From Microcaldota archaeon (GTDB lineage: Archaea > Micrarchaeota > Micrarchaeia > Micrarchaeales > Micrarchaeaceae), in contig JAJYUR010000006.1 of the NCBI GenBank assembly GCA_021792395.1, positions 1-48,024 of the forward strand: a stretch of 48,024 nt of DNA. Direction: 5' to 3'. Both the position numbers and the translations under genes were made by a program. How positions within the stretch are numbered: position 1 is the first letter of the stretch; each line of letters begins with the position of its first letter. Shown piece by piece: positions 15,284 through 24,458 of this stretch. Under the pieces are notes generated by a model. The model was not told the origin of the DNA. It made no database searches and saw only the letters and a list, made by a program, of their open reading frames with translations.

Positions 15284-15336
15284 ACTAAGCGGGAAATATA
15301 TACTGCAATATATCGCCTGCTTATCGGTGTTTAATC

Positions 15337-17775
15337 ATGTATGATCCAAAATCTGAAGAGAAATGGAATGATTATTGGGAAAAAAGTGACATCTTCCTGT
15401 TTGACGATAAAGACGAGAAGAGACCGCTATACGTGATAGATACTCCTCCGCCAAATACTACTGGGGACCTGCATATGGGTCAGGCATTTTGGGTATCATA
15501 CATAGACTCTATTGCACGGTACAAGCATATGAAGGGATATAATGTGATGTATCCGCAGGGGTGGGACACACAGGGATTTCCCGTTGAGCTCCAAGTGGAA
15601 AAGAGACTTGGAAAGAACATGTCAAGAGACGAATTCTATAAGAAATGCACGGAATTTGCAACTGCCAACCTTGCATCCATGAAAGCACAGATGAGGCTTC
15701 TTGGAGCGTCATTCGATGAACGTCTAGAATACATAACCATGTCTGGCAGTTACAGATCAAAGATACAACTCTCATTGCTGCTCATGTACGAAAAGCACAT
15801 GCTATACAGGGCCGAGCATCCAGTAGAATGGTGCCCGCACTGTAATTCATCCATTGCAAGGGAAGAGCTCACAGATGCAACTGAAGAGACGCAACTCAAT
15901 TACATCGAGTTCGCAATAAAGTCGAAAGACCATCCTGCCATATTGATAGCCACTACAAGGCCTGAACTGCTCCATGCATGCGTAGCTATAGCCGTAAATC
16001 CGGATGATGAAAGATATTCAAAGCTGGTTGGCAAAGAAGCGGATGTTCCTATTTTTGGCTCCCGCGTGAAGATAATCTCTGATGCTTCAGTTGACAAGGA
16101 GTTCGGGACGGGCGCCGAAATGGTCTGCACATTCGGGGATAAGGATGATATCGCAATGTTCTACAAGCACAAGCTGAACATGATAAATTCGATCGATTCG
16201 AACGGTTTGCTCAAAAACGCCGGCAAGTTTTCGGGACTTGGGATAAAAGAAGCAAGGTCTGCAATACTAGAAGAACTTTCGTCAAAAAATGTGCTTAAAA
16301 AACAGGAGAAAATAACCCACAGCGTCAAGCTGCATGACAAATGCTCTACTAAGATAGAGCTCATATCATCGATGCAGTGGTTCATCAAAAGCAAGGAGTA
16401 TGCAGAGCGCATAAAGGAACAGGCAAGGCAGATTAAATGGAATCCTGAATTCGCCATACAGAGGCTTTACGACTGGGCGGATTATATAGAGTGGGATTGG
16501 AACATATCAAGGAACAGGGTATTCGGCACGCCGATACCTTTCTGGTACTGCAATTCATGCGGCGAGATTGTGCCTCCGGAAAAGGACCGTCTCCCTGTGA
16601 ATCCTGCAATGGAAGCGCCGCCAACAGACACCTGCCCAAAATGCAAGTCGCATGACATAATTGGCGAGCAGACGACATGCGACGTATGGGTCGATTCTTC
16701 GATAACTCCTCTCATAATAGCAGGTTGGCCGGATAACAAAGAACTTTTGAAAAGGGCATTTCCTGCATCATTGAGGATGCAAGGCAGCGACATAATACGC
16801 ACATGGGCTTTTTATACAATACTTAGGACGTGGGCGTTGGAGGGCAATAAGCCATTCGAGAACATGATCATAAATGGCATGGTGCTTGATGCGAGCGGCA
16901 AGGAGATGCACAAGAGCGAGGGCAATGGGGTATATCTGATGGATTTGATAAGCAAATACTCCATAGATTCGGTAAGGCTATGGGTTGCTTTGAGCGGAGG
17001 CGCTGGCAAAGACAAGCCATTTTCATACGAAGAATTGGATTTTGCAAAGAGCTTCATAATAAAGATATACAATTCATCGCTCTTCATAAAGAATGCGATT
17101 GCAGATGCCAAACCGGTAACTGCAGAGCCGCATGATTCATTCAATGTATTCGATATATGGATAATGAACAGGCTGAACAGCGTGATAAGCGAAGTAGACA
17201 AAAGTTATGCTGAGACCGACCTTTATAGTGCAATGGGCGTAGCTGTAAATTTCTTCTGGCACGAGTTCTGCGATTATTACATAGAGAATGTCAAGCACAG
17301 GATATATTCAAAAGAAAAAGGTATGCAGAAGAGCAGGGATGCAGCCATATATACGCTAATGCATGTATTGTCATCATCGTTAAGGCTCCTCGCCCCCGTT
17401 ATACCTCACGTTTCAGAGGAGATAAATTCGTTCTTCAAAAGCACGAGCATATTCCAGGAAGAATTCCCCAAGTCAGTGAAGCAGGAATCCAAAGCAGACT
17501 ACGTAATAAACGGCCTTATATTCAAGAGTGCCCTGGTGGATGTAGATTATGAATCTGCCGGCAACATGCTCAATAAGGTAATAAGCGACATCAGGAAAGA
17601 AAAAGCCCAGCATAGGATAGCCCTGAACAAGCCGATAAAGCGAATTAATATAAATGTTCCTGCGGAATATTATAACGCAGTTAAGGTCGCACTCGGCGAC
17701 ATAAAGGAGATATGCAAAGCCGAGCAAGTGGAAGAAAAATCAAGCGACAATTATTCTGTTTCAATAGAAGTGTGA
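15337..17775 (+). CDS. valS: Valyl-tRNA synthetase
   Basis: Class I synthetase that charges tRNA-Val and edits mischarged Thr. The 812-aa protein has the HIGH-type motif HMGQ (46-49), the CP1 editing domain (about 180-340), Cys clusters for zinc (WCPHC near 168; YCNSCG...CPKC near 406-435), and a KMSKS-type loop reading KEMHKSEGN (522-530), in which the usual KMS is EMH. An anticodon-binding domain and a short C-terminal part follow. At 812 aa it is somewhat shorter than usual. Start ATG at 15337; two tandem 22-bp repeats precede it. Confidence 0.95.
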   Translation: MYDPKSEEKWNDYWEKSDIFLFDDKDEKRPLYVIDTPPPNTTGDLHMGQAFWVSYIDSIARYKHMKGYNVMYPQGWDTQGFPVELQVEKRLGKNMSRDEFYKKCTEFATANLASMKAQMRLLGASFDERLEYITMSGSYRSKIQLSLLLMYEKHMLYRAEHPVEWCPHCNSSIAREELTDATEETQLNYIEFAIKSKDHPAILIATTRPELLHACVAIAVNPDDERYSKLVGKEADVPIFGSRVKIISDASVDKEFGTGAEMVCTFGDKDDIAMFYKHKLNMINSIDSNGLLKNAGKFSGLGIKEARSAILEELSSKNVLKKQEKITHSVKLHDKCSTKIELISSMQWFIKSKEYAERIKEQARQIKWNPEFAIQRLYDWADYIEWDWNISRNRVFGTPIPFWYCNSCGEIVPPEKDRLPVNPAMEAPPTDTCPKCKSHDIIGEQTTCDVWVDSSITPLIIAGWPDNKELLKRAFPASLRMQGSDIIRTWAFYTILRTWALEGNKPFENMIINGMVLDASGKEMHKSEGNGVYLMDLISKYSIDSVRLWVALSGGAGKDKPFSYEELDFAKSFIIKIYNSSLFIKNAIADAKPVTAEPHDSFNVFDIWIMNRLNSVISEVDKSYAETDLYSAMGVAVNFFWHEFCDYYIENVKHRIYSKEKGMQKSRDAAIYTLMHVLSSSLRLLAPVIPHVSEEINSFFKSTSIFQEEFPKSVKQESKADYVINGLIFKSALVDVDYESAGNMLNKVISDIRKEKAQHRIALNKPIKRININVPAEYYNAVKVALGDIKEICKAEQVEEKSSDNYSVSIEV

Positions 17776-17835
17776 TTTTATAAGGCATTAGTCCTATCGC
17801 ACCAAACATGTATTAAATGATTATGAGTGTGTTTA

Positions 17836-18297
17836 ATGGCAAGATTGCATACAAAGAGGCACGGCAAGGCTAAATCAAGGAAGCCTATGCCTGAAAATTC
17901 TGAAGCTCCGCAAATGAAGGGCGCAGATATAGAAAAGCTTATAGTTGACTATTCAAAGCAGGGCATGAAGCCGGCGATGATAGGCGAGACGCTAAAGCGC
18001 AAGCACAGCATCAAATACCCAAAGCAAGCGCTAGGCAAACGCATGGGCAAGGTATTGGAAGATAACGATGTTCATAGCACAATACCTTATGACATGCTAG
18101 ATCTTATGTCAAAGGCAGTTAATATGCACAAGCATATGGACTCCAACAAGCAGGATGTCCACAACCGCATAAGGCTTGGGAGAATAGAAGCAAAGATATG
18201 GAGGCTTACTAAATATTACATAAGGACCGGCAAGCTGCCAGCTGGATGGAGATACAACGCCAAGCAGGCCGAACTGATAATAAGAGGAAGGGCGTAA
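17836..18297 (+). CDS. rps15: 30S ribosomal protein uS15
   Basis: Small-subunit protein that binds the central domain of 16S rRNA. The 153-aa product has the archaeal/eukaryal N-terminal basic extension (MARLHTKRHGKAKSRK) and the conserved helical core (KHMDSNKQDVHNRIRLGRIEAKIWRLTKYYIRTGKLPAGW). The start at 17836 gives the family N-terminus MARLH; an in-frame GTG at 17827 would add three residues. It is followed by eS1 after 4 nt, so the two form a ribosomal-protein operon. Confidence 0.95.
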   Translation: MARLHTKRHGKAKSRKPMPENSEAPQMKGADIEKLIVDYSKQGMKPAMIGETLKRKHSIKYPKQALGKRMGKVLEDNDVHSTIPYDMLDLMSKAVNMHKHMDSNKQDVHNRIRLGRIEAKIWRLTKYYIRTGKLPAGWRYNAKQAELIIRGRA

Positions 18298-18301
18298 TTA
18301 G

Positions 18302-18865
18302 ATGGCTTTACAAAAAACAGACAAGTGGAAGACAAAGAAATGGTTCACAGTATACGCGCCGAAGGCATTCAACGAGATACAGATTGGTGAGATACCTGCG
18401 AACGACGAGAATGCTGTCATAGGGCGAAGGATAAAAGTCGGACTCAGCACATTGACAAATAATCCATCAAATGCATATACTAATGTATTCCTAAAGGTCG
18501 TAGACGTAAACGGCGAAGCTGCGCATACGAAATTCGTAAGGATGGAACAGCTATACGGTTACCTTAGGTCATTGATAAGGAGGTACAGGAGTATATCAGA
18601 TGCGGTCATACCAGTTACAAGCAAGGATAATCAGAGCATGGTGTTCAAGGTCATAGTAGTTACCAGGGAGCGCACCGCGCATACCAGGTTAATAGGCATG
18701 AGGAAGGAGATGAAGGAGCACATAGAAGCATTCGCAAAGGAACACGATTCAAACGCCATGATAAGCGCGGTCATAGATGGAAAGCTTCAATCAGAGCTTT
18801 CTGCAAAGCTCAAGCATATAGCTTCAATAAACAAAGTAGAAGTCAAGAAGCTTGAGATAAAATAA
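18302..18865 (+). CDS. rps3ae: 30S ribosomal protein eS1 (S3Ae)
   Basis: Archaeal/eukaryal small-subunit protein near the mRNA exit. The 187-aa sequence has the family N-terminus (KWKTKKWFTVYAPKAFNEIQIGEIPA), the VGRR-like IGRRIKVGLSTLTNNPSNAYTN segment and the central RTAHTRLIGMRKEM region. Its start ATG at 18302 is 4 nt after the uS15 stop. Length is close to other archaeal eS1 proteins. Confidence 0.95.
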   Translation: MALQKTDKWKTKKWFTVYAPKAFNEIQIGEIPANDENAVIGRRIKVGLSTLTNNPSNAYTNVFLKVVDVNGEAAHTKFVRMEQLYGYLRSLIRRYRSISDAVIPVTSKDNQSMVFKVIVVTRERTAHTRLIGMRKEMKEHIEAFAKEHDSNAMISAVIDGKLQSELSAKLKHIASINKVEVKKLEIK

Positions 18866-18930
18866 AGTGAAATCATCTCCTATCTGAAACTAGGGCTTTT
18901 TCTGCGCGCATAATGCATTCTCGTTTTTAG

Positions 18931-18964
18931 GGTGCGCATATACGTAAGGTGCACATATGCGCCA
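18931..18964. terminator. Inverted repeat between convergent genes
   Basis: GCGCATAT (18934-18941) and ATATGCGC (18955-18962) form an 8-bp stem with a 13-nt loop, extendable by flanking GG/CC with a one-base bulge. It lies between the eS1 stop and the stop of the convergent transporter gene and may mark both transcript ends. Confidence 0.4.
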
Positions 18965-18977
18965 TATCAATGATAAG

Positions 18978-19334
18978 CTAGCTGATGCCAACTATGATGA
19001 GCCCAAGCGTTATAACCAGCACGCCTATCCATCTCAATAAAGGTATCTTTTCTAGCAGTACTGTAGCTGCAAGTATTACGGCAATTATGTAGCTCAATCC
19101 GCCTATGCTATAAGCCCAGCTCAAATGAACCTTGCTCAACGCATAAAAATAGAACAGCGTAGATATCCCATATGCTATGATGCCCGCGATAAAGATAGCT
19201 GCGGTTAAAATGAGTGCATGCTCCAACGACATCGAGTATTTGAACATCACTTGGCCGATTGCGCCAAGCGTGGTTGACACTACCAAAAGTCCAAGGCTTT
19301 CTCTTTTCAAATTGCTCTTCATCTGCTCCTTCAT
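18978..19334 (-). CDS. Half-size EamA/SMR-like membrane protein
   Basis: The 118-aa protein has four predicted membrane helices and matches one half of a drug/metabolite transporter of the EamA superfamily (TTLGAIGQVMFKYSMSL..., LSKVHLSWAYSIGGLSYIIAVILAATVLLEKIPLLRWIGVLVITLGLIIVGIS). Such four-helix proteins work as dimers. Its start is 13 nt after the stop of a similar gene, so the two probably form a hetero-oligomeric transporter as in ArnE/ArnF or paired SMR proteins. Substrate unknown. Confidence 0.8.
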   Translation of the reverse strand: MKEQMKSNLKRESLGLLVVSTTLGAIGQVMFKYSMSLEHALILTAAIFIAGIIAYGISTLFYFYALSKVHLSWAYSIGGLSYIIAVILAATVLLEKIPLLRWIGVLVITLGLIIVGIS

Positions 19335-19347
19335 GGCGATTGCCTTT

Positions 19348-19710
19348 TCAATGATATGATAATGCTATGGCTACTATTCCTATAAAGATTATAAGTATGC
19401 CCACAACCCTGGCCGGCGAAATTCTTTCATTAAGGAATTTATATGACAAAATGGCTATGAATATGAAACTGCTTGCAAATACAGGATAGACTACCGAAAG
19501 GGGCGCTTTGGATAGCGCATATATGTATATGATAAAGCTTATCCCATATCCAGCCAGCCCAGCAAGTATCCTCCTGTCATTGAGGACCGTCCTTATCAGA
19601 TGCATCATGCCGTGTACCCTGATATTTAGCCTCTTTTTGAAAAGCAGTTGCGATGCAGATGCTATCAAAGCCGCAATAAGTGTTATAAATATAACTAAGT
19701 ATATAATCAC
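19348..19710 (-). CDS. Half-size EamA/SMR-like membrane protein
   Basis: The 120-aa product has four membrane helices with the EamA signature in the second half (IYIYALSKAPLSVVYPVFASSFIFIAILSYKFLNERISPARVVGILIIFIGIVAIAL). It is the upstream partner of the gene at 18978-19334 and shares its length and topology. The start appears to be GTG at 19710; no strong ribosome binding site is visible. The promoter would lie in the short gap shared with the divergent membrane-protein gene at 19732. Confidence 0.8.
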   Translation of the reverse strand: MIIYLVIFITLIAALIASASQLLFKKRLNIRVHGMMHLIRTVLNDRRILAGLAGYGISFIIYIYALSKAPLSVVYPVFASSFIFIAILSYKFLNERISPARVVGILIIFIGIVAIALSYH

Positions 19711-19731
19711 ATAATCGCCAACGATGATTCC

Positions 19732-20031
19732 ATGGTAAGCAGAAACATGAACGATAAGCTTTCGTTGTTTGTACTCTCCCCTGCTACAATAATATTTGCT
19801 ATATTATCGATAGCCATATTTATATATTATGGGGCTAAAGGTCTATTCTACGCGTTCGTTTTCATAACAATAATTATAGGGATAGCAAATGCATGGTCAA
19901 TATCGCGCATAGGCACATATGCAGAAAACGTGCAGCTCCAGAAAGCTCCCATTAAAAGGACCTCGAAGCGCAAGGCGGCAAGAAAGCGTCTTGGCGGGAT
20001 AGGCAAATCACAAAGGAAAATAAAAAGGTAA
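19732..20031 (+). CDS. Small two-helix membrane protein with basic tail
   Basis: Not recognised. The 99-aa protein has two membrane helices (about 15-33 and 38-57) and a strongly basic C-terminal tail (KRTSKRKAARKRLGGIGKSQRKIKR) that should stay in the cytosol and could bind RNA, DNA or the ribosome. ATG 19732 or 19747 may be the start. The gene ends 4 nt before topA, so they are probably cotranscribed. Confidence 0.65.
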   Translation: MVSRNMNDKLSLFVLSPATIIFAILSIAIFIYYGAKGLFYAFVFITIIIGIANAWSISRIGTYAENVQLQKAPIKRTSKRKAARKRLGGIGKSQRKIKR

Positions 20032-20035
20032 TGCT

Positions 20036-22288
20036 ATGGGTATTCTCATAATTGCAGAAAAGCCAAGCGTAGCGTTGCGCATAGCTATTTCATTGGGTGA
20101 TGGGAAGCAAAAAAAAGTGTCAAAAGGGCGCACAAGCTATTACACCTTTGAAAAGGGCGGCAAAAAGTTGTACGTTGCAGCTGCTGTGGGCCATCTATTT
20201 ACTTTGAAGCAGACCAGCAAAGAGTACAAATATCCTGTTTTCGAGATAGATTGGGCTCCTTCGTATTCTGTCGGTAAAAATTCGCTTTATACTAAGGAAT
20301 ACCTTGATATGCTTATAGATGTATCAAAGGAATGCGACTCTTTCATAAATGCATGCGATTTCGATATCGAAGGCACAGTGATAGGCACAAATATAATAAA
20401 AGAGCTGACAAAGAAAAGCGTAAAGGACCTTGCCAAAACATCGCTGAGAATGAAATATTCAACTACTACTACAAAAGACCTGCAGGAATCATATGCGTCC
20501 CTGATGCCGTTGGATGTAAATAATTTTTACGCCGGCGAGACGAGGCACAAACTGGATTGGTTATGGGGCATAAATTTCAGCAGGGCATTGACATCTGCTA
20601 TAGGTTATTCTGTTGCAAGAGCACCGTTAAGCATAGGGAGGGTGCAGGGCCCTACATTGGCCATGCTCTCAAAGCGTGAAATCGAGATAGGTGAATTCAA
20701 GCCAAGACCTTTCTGGAGGGTCAATGCAATGCTTAGAGGGGTTGAATTCTCCAATTCAAGGGGCGATATGTTCGAAAAAGAATTGGCAGCCGATGCTTAC
20801 GCCGAAACCGAAAAGAACAATGATAAAATGCATGTAGACGATATAGAGGTAAACGAAGAATACAAGCGCCCTCCGCCTCCATTCGATCTGACTACACTGC
20901 AGCTGGAAGCAAGCCGTGCGCTGCACATGGATCCGTCTCTCACGCTTTCACTTGCACAATCACTTTATGAAAGGTCATACATATCATATCCAAGGACGTC
21001 ATCACAGAAGCTGCCGCAGTCGCTTGGCCTTCCAAAGATCATAGAAGACATATCAAGGAATCCTGACTACAAAGACCTGGCATCTATGCTGCTCAAGGAA
21101 CGCAGGTTCAAGCCGGTCGAGGGCAAAAAGGACGATGAGGCACACCCATCAATATTTCCAACGGGTGAAATGCCTAAGGCGCTTTCGCAGCAGGAGGCAA
21201 GGTTGTATGATCTGATAGCGCGAAGGTTCCTTTCATGCTTTGCTCCAGACGCAAAAATGTCAAGGATGAAGGTCATTGTATCAGCAGGTGCGGAAAAATA
21301 CTCTGCATCCGGCATGCATATAATGGAAAGCGGCTGGCTTGGCTATTATAAATATGCAAGGCTGGAAGATAAGACACTGCCTGAATTCATGAAAGGCGAA
21401 TCATTAAAGGCAGAAGCAATAGAATTAAAGCCGCTTGAAACGCAACCGCCCAGAAGATACACGAAGGCCGGCGTAATATCGGAACTGGAAAAGCGAGGGC
21501 TCGGCACAAAAGCCACAAGGGCAAACATCATAGATACGCTATTCAAAAGGAATTATATAGAGGGCGCGAGCATAAAGGTAACTAATTTCGGCCTTTCTGT
21601 GTATAACGCACTATCACGTAACTGCAGCATGATAATAGATGAGACGACGACGAGAAAGCTCGAAGACGATATGGAGCTCATAAGCAAGGGGAAGAAGACA
21701 GAGCAGGAGGTAATATCAGAAGGTAAAGCAATGCTTGTCGAAGCGCTAGGCATATTTGACAAGAACAAGGATGAGATAGGCAAGGAGATGAAGGTAAGCT
21801 TCACGCAGACTGCGATACTAGGCATATGCCCTAAGGATGGAGGCAACCTGATAATAAGAAAGTCGAGATTCGGGAAACAGTTTGTAGCATGCTCAAACTA
21901 TCCGAAATGCACTAACACATATTCATTGCCTCAGAATGCAAAAATAGAACCTACCGGAAAGGTGTGTGAATACTGCAAAACTCCTGTGATAAAAGTGATA
22001 AGAAGAGCAAAGAGGCCTTTTGAAATGGATCTAGATCCGAACTGCATTACCAAGGAAGCGATGAAGAAAGCAATAGAACAGCGCAATATCGCTAGGGCAG
22101 CAAAAGAGGGATCAGTAAAATCGGTTCATGAAGAAAACACTGTAGAAATTAAACCAGTCAAACCGGTTCAGGAGGGTAAAGATGGAAGCAAACAAAGAGC
22201 AAGCCAGAAGCCCAAAGCAAAGCCAAAGAAATCCAAAAAGGCACATGCTAAGGGCAGTGGCATAAAAAAACAAAAGGTTAAACGATGA
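20036..22288 (+). CDS. topA: DNA topoisomerase I (type IA)
   Basis: Relaxes negative supercoils by passing one strand through a transient break. The 750-aa protein has an N-terminal Toprim domain (IIAEKPSVALRIA; acidic CDFDIEG), and the catalytic Tyr318 in YISYPRTSS. The C-terminus has a four-Cys zinc module (CPKDGG...CSNYPKC, then CEYCKTP) and ends in about 60 Lys-rich residues that look disordered and DNA-binding. An AGGTAAT ribosome binding site precedes the ATG. Its stop overlaps the trmI start by 4 nt. Confidence 0.94.
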   Translation: MGILIIAEKPSVALRIAISLGDGKQKKVSKGRTSYYTFEKGGKKLYVAAAVGHLFTLKQTSKEYKYPVFEIDWAPSYSVGKNSLYTKEYLDMLIDVSKECDSFINACDFDIEGTVIGTNIIKELTKKSVKDLAKTSLRMKYSTTTTKDLQESYASLMPLDVNNFYAGETRHKLDWLWGINFSRALTSAIGYSVARAPLSIGRVQGPTLAMLSKREIEIGEFKPRPFWRVNAMLRGVEFSNSRGDMFEKELAADAYAETEKNNDKMHVDDIEVNEEYKRPPPPFDLTTLQLEASRALHMDPSLTLSLAQSLYERSYISYPRTSSQKLPQSLGLPKIIEDISRNPDYKDLASMLLKERRFKPVEGKKDDEAHPSIFPTGEMPKALSQQEARLYDLIARRFLSCFAPDAKMSRMKVIVSAGAEKYSASGMHIMESGWLGYYKYARLEDKTLPEFMKGESLKAEAIELKPLETQPPRRYTKAGVISELEKRGLGTKATRANIIDTLFKRNYIEGASIKVTNFGLSVYNALSRNCSMIIDETTTRKLEDDMELISKGKKTEQEVISEGKAMLVEALGIFDKNKDEIGKEMKVSFTQTAILGICPKDGGNLIIRKSRFGKQFVACSNYPKCTNTYSLPQNAKIEPTGKVCEYCKTPVIKVIRRAKRPFEMDLDPNCITKEAMKKAIEQRNIARAAKEGSVKSVHEENTVEIKPVKPVQEGKDGSKQRASQKPKAKPKKSKKAHAKGSGIKKQKVKR

Positions 22289-22878
22289 ACTACATGTACC
22301 TGCCTCCTGCATACAAATCGCTCAAGCGCGGCCCTCAGGTAATGCTGCCAAAGGACATAGGGCTTGTAATATCCTATTCGGGGATAGGCAAAGAAAGCAT
22401 ATGTGTAGATGCAGGGACCGGAAGCGGCTGGCTTGCCATAGCTCTTTCAAGGGTATCAAAAAGTGTAACGAGTTACGAGACTAGGGAGGAGTTCATAAAG
22501 ATAGCTCAAAGAAACGCAGACAGGCTAGGTGTAATGAATCTAAAAATAATAAACGCAGACATATCGAAAGGCATTGGCGAAAAGGATGTTGACCTAATAA
22601 GCCTTGACATGCCAAATTCGGACAAGATAATCAAATACGCGAACAAGGCACTAAAGGACGGCGGATGCATATTCGGCTACCTGCCCCACATGGAGCAGGT
22701 CAAGAAATTCATCAAGGCGCTAAACAGATATAAATTCAGGGACACGATCACCATCGAAGCAATAGTCAGGGACATGCTTGTAAGGGAGGAAGGCATGCGC
22801 CCATCTACAAAAGGCGTATGGCATACTGCATATTTGGTTTTTTCTTTCAAGGAAGCAAAGCATCCTGCAAAATCTTAA
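22285..22878 (+). CDS. trmI: tRNA (adenine-N1)-methyltransferase TrmI-like
   Basis: SAM-dependent methyltransferase expected to make m1A at position 57/58 in the tRNA T loop. The 197-aa product has the family N-terminal segment (KRGPQVMLPKDIGLVI), the SAM-binding motif VDAGTGSGWLAIAL (41-54), the active-site-type SLDMPN (where DxP contacts the base), and the C-terminal MRPSTKGVWHTAYLVFSFK. It is shorter than typical archaeal TrmI (about 250 aa), with a reduced N-terminal domain. Translation is coupled to topA by a 4-nt overlap. Confidence 0.88.
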   Translation: MNYMYLPPAYKSLKRGPQVMLPKDIGLVISYSGIGKESICVDAGTGSGWLAIALSRVSKSVTSYETREEFIKIAQRNADRLGVMNLKIINADISKGIGEKDVDLISLDMPNSDKIIKYANKALKDGGCIFGYLPHMEQVKKFIKALNRYKFRDTITIEAIVRDMLVREEGMRPSTKGVWHTAYLVFSFKEAKHPAKS

Positions 22879-22976
22879 GTTTAAGGATGTGCGAATGGCA
22901 TATGCATAAAAGGGAAAAGGCCGCGATTTCGATTGTGCAAGATATCGCATAATAGAAACGCAAATAGGCGAAAGCA

Positions 22977-24152
22977 ATGTCAAAGATAAAAAATGTGTAC
23001 CTATTCTATTCCATAATAATACTTATCTCATTTACTTTTGCAGTCAGGGCTTCAAATAATGCGTTTATGACTACACTACCGCTTTTTGTCAAGGAATATT
23101 TTAACTTCAGCCAGGTGGACATAGGAATTTTAGCCGGATTCTCCTCGCTTATAACGTTCTTAACCTCCCTATTAATTAACAGTAAAATTAATTCAAGCGC
23201 AAGGAGGCGTCTATTCATATTTGCAAACTTATTGATATCTATATCCTTCTTGTTGATAATATTTTCCACTACTGCCTCTATATGGTTCTATGTGCTTTTT
23301 ATAAGCTTCGCAGCTGGCATCATAATGCCAAATATGCTGACATCTGCTGGAGATTATAAAGATAGGAAAACAAGGGAAAGGATGTTGGGGATCTACACGC
23401 TGGCTTTAAGTGCAAGTCTGATAGTTGGTCCGACCATAGAGGCCCTTGCTCTCGAACATTTTCCATTAAAGTATGCCTTTTTGGTATTCGTTCCGATAAG
23501 CTTAATGGCTCTTATACTGTCACCATTTATGAAGTTTCCCGAATCTAAGACGGAAGAGTCAAAAGACATAAAGGTATTATCAAATCCGGGGTTCAAAGTA
23601 GCTGTATATTCGATATTGACCTACAACGCACCCTTCTCTATGATCGTATTTTTCAGCGGTATATTTGCAGAACAAACGCTAAAACTTCCATACGATACAA
23701 TAATGCTGTTGTTTTCGCTGTTGTTTGCCGTATCGTTTATATCCAGGGTGCTGCTGTCATACATAGTGCCATCAAGATTATGGAGATATATAAAATTTTC
23801 AATGCTAATGACCATATTAGGTCTCTCAATAATATTCATAAGCCGGAATGCCGCAGTGTACGCCATAGGGATAATATTTTTAGGGGTGCCGCATGGGCTG
23901 ACCTATCCTCTTTCAATTTCATCCATAGGGAGATCATTCGACATAAACAAAAGAAACAAGGCAAACAGTTATTTTTTTGCGGTTATAATGCTAATAAACA
24001 TAGGTGTGCCTGCTTTGGCCGGCGGGCTCATACAGGCTATCGGATTCAGGAATGTTATGGTGCTCATAGTGCCTGTGATAATAGTGCTCTTCTTTTTGGC
24101 AAGGTCCCAAGTAAAAAAGATAAATTTCAACCGTCTGCACCAAATCAAGTAA
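22977..24152 (+). CDS. Major facilitator superfamily transporter
   Basis: The 391-aa protein has about 12 membrane helices in two halves, with the basic loop between helices 2 and 3 (NSKINSSARRRLFIF) and the charged central loop (FMKFPESKTEESKDIK) typical of MFS carriers. No substrate motif is clear; drug efflux or metabolite uptake are both possible. The ATG at 22977 follows a weak AGGCGA site. It stands alone, converging with the TBP-like gene. Confidence 0.85.
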   Translation: MSKIKNVYLFYSIIILISFTFAVRASNNAFMTTLPLFVKEYFNFSQVDIGILAGFSSLITFLTSLLINSKINSSARRRLFIFANLLISISFLLIIFSTTASIWFYVLFISFAAGIIMPNMLTSAGDYKDRKTRERMLGIYTLALSASLIVGPTIEALALEHFPLKYAFLVFVPISLMALILSPFMKFPESKTEESKDIKVLSNPGFKVAVYSILTYNAPFSMIVFFSGIFAEQTLKLPYDTIMLLFSLLFAVSFISRVLLSYIVPSRLWRYIKFSMLMTILGLSIIFISRNAAVYAIGIIFLGVPHGLTYPLSISSIGRSFDINKRNKANSYFFAVIMLINIGVPALAGGLIQAIGFRNVMVLIVPVIIVLFFLARSQVKKINFNRLHQIK

Positions 24153-24299
24153 CAGCAAGAGAATTTCAAACCATTAAATAATCAAGGCATAATACTGCAA
24201 TGCGCATGCATTCTGCCCTTGCGCTAGCCAGATGCGGATCCTATAGTCTATTATAAATGCAATGCAATGGCCAAGCTTGCGCTAAGAAGCAATATATCG

Positions 24300-24321
24300 G
24301 GCGTATGCAATTGCATACGCC
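24300..24321. repeat. 22-bp perfect palindrome between convergent genes
   Basis: Each 11-bp half is GGCGTATGCAA with its exact complement following, with no spacer, centred at 24310/24311. It lies in the 306-base gap between the MFS gene and the TBP-like gene (24153-24458), which otherwise holds AT-rich sequence and no convincing gene. It could fold as a transcript-end hairpin on either strand or be a dimer-protein binding site. Confidence 0.7.
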
Positions 24322-24458
24322 TCGGGTGGATGAGAATAGGGTTGTTACAGAATAAGCTTAAACCGCCCTACACGGCGCTAATGAATTGCATGCATACATA
24401 TAAAAAGATTCCTTTAAATTTCGTATATTCATATATTGGCAAAAAGCGGGGCAGGCCG

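Noticed and set aside
24153-24458. Hidden second TBP repeat downstream of the half-TBP
   Set aside because: No minus-strand frame in this stretch shows the FPG or LIF-SGK pattern; the sequence is AT-rich and contains a palindrome.
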